Shown: positions 58,292 through 64,000 of the stretch, piece by piece
How the letters are laid out: each line of letters begins with the position of its first letter
How positions within the stretch are numbered: position 1 is the stretch's first letter
Source: Actinomadura xylanilytica
GTDB lineage: Bacteria; Actinomycetota; Actinomycetes; Streptosporangiales; Streptosporangiaceae
Length of the DNA: 64,000 bases
Direction: 5' to 3'
Assembly: GCF_030283145.1 (NCBI RefSeq)
Contig: NZ_JASNWE010000008.1
Location: 1-64,000 of the forward strand
The notes under the pieces: generated by a model
What the model saw: only the letters and a program-made list of their open reading frames with translations
What the model was told of the DNA's origin: nothing
Database searches by the model: none
Program-made: the position numbers and the translations under genes

Positions 58292-59190
58292 GCCCGCTCC
58301 AGACGGGCACCGACGAGATCCGGGCGGTCGCCGAGCACGGCCGGATCTGCGCCCTCTCCGCTCAATGCGCTCGTGACCTGCAAGGATGCGCCGCCGACTA
58401 TCCCGGCCTGTTCTCCGGGAAGCCGTTCGACGCCACGCTCTTCACCGCGGTCTCGATGGCCAACGCGTTCGGTTCCCCCGGCGACACCCGGGAGCGGCTG
58501 GAGGTCGCCAACCGCACCTCGCTGTGGATCTTCGCGCTGGACTGGCTGGTCGACTACGTCGCCACCTCGCGGGCCGACCTCGACGGAGCGCTCGCCGGCC
58601 CGCTCGCCATCGCCGAAGGCCGTCCGCCCGCCGGGGACGCGCCGCTCGCCCGGTTCCTGGCGGCCATCCGCGACCGCGTCGGCAGCAGCCCCTCGTTCGC
58701 CGCGTTCGGCCCGGTCTGGCGGGACGAGCTGCGCCGGATGCTGGACGCGATGACCCTCGAATGGGAGTGGAAGGCCGCGCTCACCGCGGGCACGACCGCG
58801 CCGCCCTCCTTCGACGCCTACCTGGCCAACGCCGACAACTTCGGCTCCACGTTCGTGAACGCCGGGCACTGGATCTTCACCTCCGAGCCGTCCGCGCTGG
58901 CGCACCTGGACGCGCTGCTGGAGGTCAGCCGGAAGGTCCAGCAGGTGCTCCGCCTGCTCAACGACCTGGCCACCTACAAGCGCGACGTCACCTGGGGCGA
59001 CCTGAACGCGATGCTCCTCGGCGTGGACGCCGACGCCGTCAGGGAGCGGATCGCCGAACTCGTCGCGCAGTGCCGGGTGCTGCTCGAGCCGCTCAGGGAC
59101 ACGTGCCCCCGCGAGGCCGTCTATCTGGAGCGCCAGATCGGCTACAGCATGGGCTTCTACGGTGCGGCCGACTACTGGGGCGAGCTGTGA
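58288..59190 (+). CDS. Class I terpene cyclase
   Basis: This 300-residue protein has the all-helical terpene synthase layout. The first metal-site region is FALDWLVDYVAT (near residue 95), where DxxxD stands in for DDxxD. The second is LLNDLATYKRDVTWGD (near 230) in place of NSE/DTE. The end YSMGFYGAADYWGE holds the usual C-terminal aromatic pair region. It should ionise a diphosphate, probably the product of the class II enzyme encoded next. GTG start with GGAG; the stop overlaps the next GTG (GTGA). Confidence 0.82.
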   Translation: MSPLQTGTDEIRAVAEHGRICALSAQCARDLQGCAADYPGLFSGKPFDATLFTAVSMANAFGSPGDTRERLEVANRTSLWIFALDWLVDYVATSRADLDGALAGPLAIAEGRPPAGDAPLARFLAAIRDRVGSSPSFAAFGPVWRDELRRMLDAMTLEWEWKAALTAGTTAPPSFDAYLANADNFGSTFVNAGHWIFTSEPSALAHLDALLEVSRKVQQVLRLLNDLATYKRDVTWGDLNAMLLGVDADAVRERIAELVAQCRVLLEPLRDTCPREAVYLERQIGYSMGFYGAADYWGEL

Positions 59191-60839
59191 GCATCGGAAC
59201 CGAGCGGACCGAGACGGCCGCCGCCACCGTCCGCACCGGCTCCGCCGATGTCACCGCCGCCGCCCGCGACCTGATCACCGGCCTCGTCGCCGAACCGTGG
59301 GGACAGGTCTCCCCCTCGATCTACGAGACCGGACGGCTCGTGTCGCTGACACCCTGGCTGACCGGCCACGACCGGCGCGTGGACTTCCTCACCGAGACCC
59401 AGCGTCCCGACGGCGGCTGGGGCGCCCCCGACGACGGCTACGCGCTGGTGCCCACGCTGAGCGCGACCGAGGCCCTGCTGTCGGTGCTCGTCCGGTCGGA
59501 CGCGTCCGAGCCGGACGGCCCGACCGCCCGCGCCGCGCGGGGCGGGCTGGACCGGCTGCACGTCCTCCTGCCCGGCGGCCGGGGCCCGGAACTGCCCGAC
59601 ATGCCGGCGATCGAGCTGATCGTCCCGTCCCTGGTGGAGCTGATCAACAAGCATCTCGGCGCGCTGGCCGCCCGGTCCTCCCGGCGCGTCCCGCTGCCCG
59701 AGGGCATGGACGGCGCCAAGCTGACGGTGATCAGGCGGCTGCTCACCTCCGGGATCGAGCCCCCGCAGAAGCTGATGCACGCCCTGGAGGTCGCCGGCGA
59801 GGTCGCGCGCGGGCTCCCGCAGGCCCACCCGGAGCCGACCGGGACCATTGGCGCGTCGCCCGCGGCGACCGCCGCGTGGCTCGGCGACCGTCCCCCGAGC
59901 GATCCGAGCGCCCCGGCGCGCTGGTACCTGGAGACCGTCGCCGCCACGCACGGCGGCCCGGTTCCGGTCGGGTTCCCGCTCACGGTGTTCGAGCGGGGCT
60001 GGGTCCTGGCGTGGCTGGAGCGGGCGGGCGTCCCGTTCGTCGCGCCCCCCGAGCTCGTGCTGAGCCTGACCGCGCCGCTCCGCGCGGACGGCACGCCCGC
60101 CGCGGCGGGGCTGCCCGCCGACGCCGACACCACGGCCGGCGCGCTCTACGCGCTGGCACTGCTCGGTGCCCCGCACCGTCCCGATCCCCTCTGGGAGTAC
60201 GAGACCTCGACGCATTTCTGCACCTGGCAGGGAGAGGACGGCTATTCCCTCACGACCAACGCGCATGTGCTGGAGGCGTTCGGCGAGTACCTCGCGTCCG
60301 TCGGGACGAACCGTCTCGGCGCGGACGCGGCCGGCCGGTACGCCGACACCATCGACAAGGTGTCCGGTTGGCTCTGCCAGCAGCAGCAGGCTGACGGGAG
60401 CTGGACCGACCGATGGCACGCGTCCCCCTACTATGCGACCGCGTGCTGCGCCCTGGCCCTGGACCGCTTCGGCGGGGAGCGCTGCGCCCCCGCCGTGGAA
60501 CGCGCCCGCCAGTGGGTGCTGGGCAGGCAGCGTCCGGACGGCTCCTGGGGACGCTGGCACGGGACCGCCGAGGAGACCGCGTACGCCGTGCAGGTGCTCC
60601 TGCTCCCCCGGCCTGGACGGGACGAGCCGCGCGCTCGCGCCGAGGCCCGGTTCGCGGCGGCCTCCGCCGCGCGGACGGTGCTCGAACACGACCTCGGCCG
60701 CCCGACCGCGGACCGGAGCTGCGACCCGCCGCTCTGGCACGACAAGGACCTGTACCATCCGACGGCGATCGTGCGCGCGGCCGTGATCGCGGCGCTCCAC
60801 CTCATCTCCTCGCGCCGGCCGCCTCGGCCCGGAAAGTGA
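59187..60839 (+). CDS. Class II terpene cyclase with DADTT motif
   Basis: This 550-residue protein has the beta-gamma fold of protonation-initiated cyclases. QW-like repeats appear as QRPDGGWGAPDDG (near 70), QQADGSWTDRW (near 410) and QRPDGSWGRW (near 450). The DXDD acid motif reads DADTT in LPADADTTAGALYALA (near 315), keeping the first two Asp but not the last. It would cyclise an acyclic prenyl diphosphate (probably GGPP or FPP) without losing diphosphate. GTG start overlaps the class I stop. Confidence 0.85.
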   Translation: MSIGTERTETAAATVRTGSADVTAAARDLITGLVAEPWGQVSPSIYETGRLVSLTPWLTGHDRRVDFLTETQRPDGGWGAPDDGYALVPTLSATEALLSVLVRSDASEPDGPTARAARGGLDRLHVLLPGGRGPELPDMPAIELIVPSLVELINKHLGALAARSSRRVPLPEGMDGAKLTVIRRLLTSGIEPPQKLMHALEVAGEVARGLPQAHPEPTGTIGASPAATAAWLGDRPPSDPSAPARWYLETVAATHGGPVPVGFPLTVFERGWVLAWLERAGVPFVAPPELVLSLTAPLRADGTPAAAGLPADADTTAGALYALALLGAPHRPDPLWEYETSTHFCTWQGEDGYSLTTNAHVLEAFGEYLASVGTNRLGADAAGRYADTIDKVSGWLCQQQQADGSWTDRWHASPYYATACCALALDRFGGERCAPAVERARQWVLGRQRPDGSWGRWHGTAEETAYAVQVLLLPRPGRDEPRARAEARFAAASAARTVLEHDLGRPTADRSCDPPLWHDKDLYHPTAIVRAAVIAALHLISSRRPPRPGK

Positions 60840-60909
60840 AATTCGTCATAACAGCGAAAACGACACCAGGCTGCAAACGGGACGGCCCGCGCCGACAACT
60901 CCATTCACC

Positions 60910-60938
60910 TTGAGCGGGTGTGTTCGCATTGCTAAGGT
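60910..60938 (+). promoter_or_regulatory. Candidate promoter TTGAGC-N17-TAAGGT before conservon
   Basis: It lies 70 bp after the class II cyclase stop, in the 380-bp gap before the conservon genes. Nothing else is recognised in that gap. Confidence 0.4.
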
Positions 60939-61221
60939 TCTGGGCCGTACGGACCGGCTCGACCGCCGCGCCCGCCCCACCAAACCCGAGCATCTCGCTA
61001 CCGTTTATTCCGATGAGCGGCTGCCGATTCTTAGCAGAATTGATAGGGCGAATCCCATGCGCTTCCGCACCCCCCGCCCGCGGACCGGGGCACCGTCCCC
61101 ATGCCCGCCGGTGGCCGCCCTCCGGGCGCCCGCCGCGCGGGGGGCCGTCCGCCGCGGGGCGGGCGGCGGGCACGCGCGCGGACCGATGCATCCCGCCGCC
61201 GCGACACGGCGTACGGTGATC

Positions 61222-61533
61222 ATGCATGGCCCGGTGACCGAAAGGCCGGCGGCCACCGCCGGCGCCGGGTGCCCCGAGACCTCTCAGCCGGAGGACCAGC
61301 GACCCGTGCCCGAGACCTCCACCACCCCGTCCGGCCTGCCGGTCCGGGTGCCCCAGGCCAACCTGACCCCGCCTCTGGCCGAGAACGAGCAGTCCGGCGC
61401 GGCGGACGAAACCGACGGGCCGGTCCGTTCCCCCGAGGAGATCCATCGGATCATGGACGCGTACCAGCTCGGCACGCGCCGCGGCCGGTCGGCCGCGGCG
61501 GCCCGAGCGACGGAAGACGAGGACGATCAGTGA
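61222..61533 (+). pseudogene. cvnA: C-terminal remnant of conservon sensor kinase CvnA
   Basis: The frame ends with the hallmark CvnA tail: SGLPVRVPQANLTPP, then RSPEEIHRIMDAYQLGTRRG and an acidic end. A normal CvnA has a sensor, HAMP and a histidine-kinase body of some 600-900 residues before this. Here only about 103 residues can be read, and the class II cyclase gene lies 380 bp upstream, so the kinase body is gone. The stop overlaps the cvnB start (TGATG). It may still be translated. The 5' end is uncertain. Confidence 0.7.
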
Positions 61534-61958
61534 TGCAGAAGACGGGTTCGTCGGCAGACCTGAGCTGGTTGCTGGACGACCTGGTACACCGGCTGCCGCA
61601 CGCCGAGCATGCCGTGGTGCTGTCCGCCGACGGCCTGCTGATGGCCTCCTCGGAGGCCATGGCGCAGGACGACGGTGAGCATCTGGCCGCCGTCGCCGCC
61701 GGGATCCAGAGCCTGGCCAAGGGTGCGGGCACCCGCTTCGGCGGCGGCCCGGTCCGGCAGTCCATCATCGAGATGCAGTCGGCGTTCCTGCTGGTGACCG
61801 TCGCCGGCCAGGGCGCCTGCCTGGCGGTGCTGGCCGGTGAGGAGGCCGACGTCGGCCTGATCGCCTACGAGATGGCGATGCTGGTCACCAGCATGGGCCA
61901 TCACCTCACCACGCCGTCGCGGTCGGAGGCCGCCGCAGAGGGCCGGACCACCTCATGA
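61533..61958 (+). CDS. cvnB: Roadblock/LC7-domain protein CvnB
   Basis: This 141-residue protein has the Roadblock/LC7 fold: LSWLLDDLVHRLPHAEHAVV, LSADGLLMASSEAM, then GPVRQSIIEMQSAFLLVTVA. These proteins regulate small GTPases. In conservons CvnB works with CvnC and CvnD downstream of CvnA. ATG start overlaps the cvnA-remnant stop; the stop overlaps cvnC (ATGA). Confidence 0.94.
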   Translation: MQKTGSSADLSWLLDDLVHRLPHAEHAVVLSADGLLMASSEAMAQDDGEHLAAVAAGIQSLAKGAGTRFGGGPVRQSIIEMQSAFLLVTVAGQGACLAVLAGEEADVGLIAYEMAMLVTSMGHHLTTPSRSEAAAEGRTTS

Positions 61959-62374
61959 TGCCGCCCGAGGAGCCCGGCCACGACCGCTGGCAGGACGACG
62001 CCGACCCCGTCCAGGACCGGTGGCACGACGAGCACTCCGGCCCCATGGTCCGCCCGTACGTGATGACCAGCGGCCGGATCGAGCCGACCCGGGGCAAGTT
62101 CGACCTGATCACCCTGGTGGTGTCGGTCGGCGCCGAGCCCGACGGCGCGGTCGGCCTCGGCCCCGAGCACGTGGCGATCGCCCGGCTCTGCCAGTCGGTG
62201 ATGTCGGTCGCCGAGCTCACCGGGCACCTCAACCTGCCCATCGCCACCGTCCGGGTTCTGCTCGGCGACCTGCTCGACCAGGGCTTCATCTCGATGCAGG
62301 AACCCGAACCGGAGGCGGACATGCACGACATCAGGCTCTACAAGGCGGTGATCGATGGTCTCCGGGCCCTCTAG
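61955..62374 (+). CDS. cvnC: DUF742 protein CvnC
   Basis: This 139-residue DUF742 protein has VRPYVMTSGRIEPTRGKFDL, a winged-helix-like region LCQSVMSVAELTGHLNLPIA, and DIRLYKAVIDGLRAL at the end. It is the third standard conservon protein. It overlaps cvnD by 20 bp. Confidence 0.94.
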   Translation: MMPPEEPGHDRWQDDADPVQDRWHDEHSGPMVRPYVMTSGRIEPTRGKFDLITLVVSVGAEPDGAVGLGPEHVAIARLCQSVMSVAELTGHLNLPIATVRVLLGDLLDQGFISMQEPEPEADMHDIRLYKAVIDGLRAL

Positions 62375-62972
62375 TCTCCCGACCCGTGCCCGCCGGCTGC
62401 CCACCGCGGTCAAGATCGTGATCGCGGGCGGTTTCGGGGTCGGCAAGACCACCATGGTCGGCACCGTCTCGGAGACCAAGCCGCTGCGCACCGAGGAGAT
62501 CCTCACCGACGAGAGCGTGGGCGTCGACGACATCTCCGGTGTGGAGAAGAAGAAGACCACCACGGTCGCGATGGACTTCGGCCGCATCACGATGCGCGAC
62601 GAGTACGTGCTCTACCTCTTCGGCACCCCGGGCCAGGAACGCTTCTGGTTCATGTGGGACGAGGTGGCACTCGGCGCCCTCGGCGCAATCGTCCTGGCCG
62701 ACACCCGCCGCCTCTCGGACTGCTTCCCGTCGGTCGACTACTTCGAACGCCGCGGCACCCCGTTCATCGTCGCGGTGAACTGCTTCCAGGGCGCCCGCCA
62801 GTACGACCTGGCGGAGATCCAGCTCGCCCTCAACCTGGGCCCCGCCGTCCCGGTCATGCTCTGCGACGCCCGCAGCCTCGACTCCTGCAAGCAGGTCCTC
62901 ATCGACCTGGTCCTGCACGCGATGAAGACCCGCGGCCTGGCCCCCAACCAAGAAGAACCCCAGAACGCCTGA
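62355..62972 (+). CDS. cvnD: Conservon GTPase CvnD
   Basis: This 205-residue Ras-like GTPase has the P-loop GGFGVGKTTMVG, the switch II motif LFGTPGQERFWFMWDE and a VNCFQGARQYD guanine-specificity region. It is the output GTPase of the conservon. GTG start overlaps cvnC. No CvnE-type cytochrome P450 follows; a 500-bp noncoding region does. Confidence 0.94.
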   Translation: MVSGPSSLPTRARRLPTAVKIVIAGGFGVGKTTMVGTVSETKPLRTEEILTDESVGVDDISGVEKKKTTTVAMDFGRITMRDEYVLYLFGTPGQERFWFMWDEVALGALGAIVLADTRRLSDCFPSVDYFERRGTPFIVAVNCFQGARQYDLAEIQLALNLGPAVPVMLCDARSLDSCKQVLIDLVLHAMKTRGLAPNQEEPQNA

Positions 62973-63044
62973 CCGCGACCGGCCCTGTTTTTGAAGCCCG
63001 GCCCGGCACCCTCGCCTGGCGGCTCGGACGCCGACCGTGCTTGG

Positions 63045-63123
63045 GCGAGCGCGACATCGCTTCGCGATCTGGCCGGTGAGGCTCGCCTCCGGCATCGCCC
63101 CACCGGCCAGATAACGCGCTCGC
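63045..63123. repeat. Long nested inverted repeat
   Basis: The outer arms GCGAGCGCG (63045-63053) and CGCGCTCGC (63115-63123) enclose perfect inner arms ATCTGGCCGGTG (63067-63078) and CACCGGCCAGAT (63101-63112). It may end the cvn operon or form a structured RNA. Confidence 0.65.
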
Positions 63124-63210
63124 GCGACGGCTGAGGCACAGTGAGACCGGCCCTAACCCCCAGTGTGCCCGTGAGGGGCCGAACAACCTCAAGACGCCCC
63201 CGAGCCCCCG

Positions 63211-63454
63211 AGCGGGCGCGCGGTGTCTGGACTGAGGAGCGCAGGGAGCCTGCGACCGGAGCGACGAGGGAAGACACCGCGTAAAGCGCCCGCGAGCCGC
63301 GACGCCGAAGGCGGCGCCATCAACACAGCGAGCGGGCGCGTGGTGTCTGGACTGAGGAGCGCGCGCAGCGACGAAGGAGCGAGCACGCGACGAGGGAAGA
63401 CGCCGCGTAAAGCGCCCGCGAGCCGCGACGCCGAAGGCGTCGCCATCAACACAG
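63211..63454. repeat. Two direct repeats of about 120 bp, noncoding
   Basis: Units start at 63211 and 63331. Both begin AGCGGGCGCG, contain GGTGTCTGGACTGAGGAGC, and end with GCGTAAAGCGCCCGCGAGCC, GACGCCGAAGGCG and CCATCAACACAG. The middle parts differ by a few bases and a short insertion. It lies between convergent cvnD and the prenyltransferase gene. Confidence 0.85.
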
Positions 63455-63473
63455 AGGCGCCATCAGACACCAC

Positions 63474-64000
63474 TCAGCCGGTGCGGGAGACCACGTAGTC
63501 GCAGAGGCCGGTGAAGGCGGCGCGGGCGGGGATGTCGGGGAGGGTGAGGAGTTCGGTGCGGGCGTCTTCGGCCCAGCGGCGGAGGTCGGCGCGGGCGCGG
63601 TCCATGGCGGGGTGGGCGCGGAGGAGGGCGAGGGCTTCGGCGTGGAGGGCGTCGCCGGTGAGGTCCTGGGTGAGGAGTTCGCGCAGCCGGGCGTCGTCCG
63701 GGCCGGTGCCGGCGAGGACGTGGTGCATGGGGAGGGTGCGGATGCCTTCGCGGAGGTCGGTGCCGGGGGTCTTGCCGGACTGCTCGGCCTCCGAGGCGAT
63801 GTCGAGGATGTCGTCGGAGAGCTGGAAGGCGACGCCGATCTTCTCGCAGGCGGAGGTGACGGTGTCGACCACGTGGGTGGGGGCGCCGGAGATGAGGGCG
63901 CCGAACTGGCCGGACGTGGCGATCAGCGAGGCGGTCTTGTCGGCGACGACCTGGAGGTAGTGCTTGAGGGGGTCGGCGTCCGGGCCGGGGCCGACGGTCT
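63474..64000 (-). CDS. Polyprenyl diphosphate synthase (C-terminal part; N-terminus beyond window)
   Basis: The visible 175 or so codons contain the second aspartate-rich motif FQLSDDILDI, the family-typical GKTPGTDLREGIRTLP and a helical end DYVVSRTG. Upstream of it the frame runs open to the window edge (VADKTASLIATSGQFGALIS). This is a trans-prenyl chain elongating enzyme of the hepta/deca-prenyl (menaquinone side-chain) type. It could also serve a GGPP role for the nearby cyclases, but chain length cannot be judged without the first aspartate motif. Confidence 0.92.
   Translation of the reverse strand, partial: TVGPGPDADPLKHYLQVVADKTASLIATSGQFGALISGAPTHVVDTVTSACEKIGVAFQLSDDILDIASEAEQSGKTPGTDLREGIRTLPMHHVLAGTGPDDARLRELLTQDLTGDALHAEALALLRAHPAMDRARADLRRWAEDARTELLTLPDIPARAAFTGLCDYVVSRTG

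Noticed and set aside
63223..63498. 91-aa frame with repeated KTPRKAPASRDAEG segments as a gene
   Set aside because: The repeats are the 120-bp DNA repeats read through; there is no SD, and it runs into the 3' end of the prenyl synthase gene.

Overview
The window is high-GC DNA from a filamentous actinomycete. WhiB and conservon genes, a second nuo cluster beside 2-oxoacid:ferredoxin oxidoreductase and htpX, GTG/TTG starts and GTGA gene overlaps all point to this. Thermomonosporaceae (Actinomadura-like) is my best guess; this is inference.

Bases 1-18.6 kb are accessory. At the left edge, on the minus strand, lie a membrane-anchored Ser/Thr kinase and a large NACHT NTPase whose C-terminal HEAT repeats include three identical 102-bp units; the gene runs off the edge. 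From 4.75 to 18.5 kb is an actinomycete integrative and conjugative element (AICE). It has a NUDIX hydrolase, two XRE-TPR regulators, a tandem-wHTH GntR repressor, WhiB, a DUF2637 spread-type protein, an FtsK-like TraB translocase, a DnaB-N/DUF3987 replication protein, Xis and a tyrosine integrase, ending at the 3' end of a tRNA-Tyr. Four genes of the element share a 5' leader: a hairpin with a constant 15-nt loop, changing but still complementary stems and a constant tail 22-25 nt before the start codon. I regard this as the best candidate for something undescribed. No second att copy is visible, so the left end is unresolved and the kinase/NACHT pair may be cargo.

Bases 18.6-43 kb are core-like: yajQ, a PASTA protein, htpX, and a nuo cluster (A, B, C, H, I, J, K, L, M, N) that lacks nuoD, E, F and G and is split by two opposite-strand genes. 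Then come two paralogous proline/glycine-rich single-pass proteins, a cysteine-containing leader peptide, korAB, a SecD-P1-like membrane protein, a YceI protein and an MFS exporter that share an unusual extra beta-sandwich domain.

Bases 43-57.7 kb hold transport and regulation: a TetR gene divergent from the exporter, an alpha/beta-hydrolase-ABC ATPase fusion with its permease, two further TetR-controlled divergent pairs with clear twin operators, then a sortase-glycosyltransferase-microprotein operon beside a broken SUKH-like immunity gene and a broken IS630-type transposase. msrA, rarD and a small secreted protein follow.

Bases 58-64 kb hold a terpenoid pair (class I cyclase and a class II cyclase with DADTT in place of DXDD) behind a translationally coupled 64-aa reading frame, then a conservon whose sensor kinase is reduced to its C-terminal tail (cvnA remnant, cvnB, cvnC, cvnD), a tandem-repeat intergenic region and the C-terminal part of a polyprenyl diphosphate synthase at the right edge.
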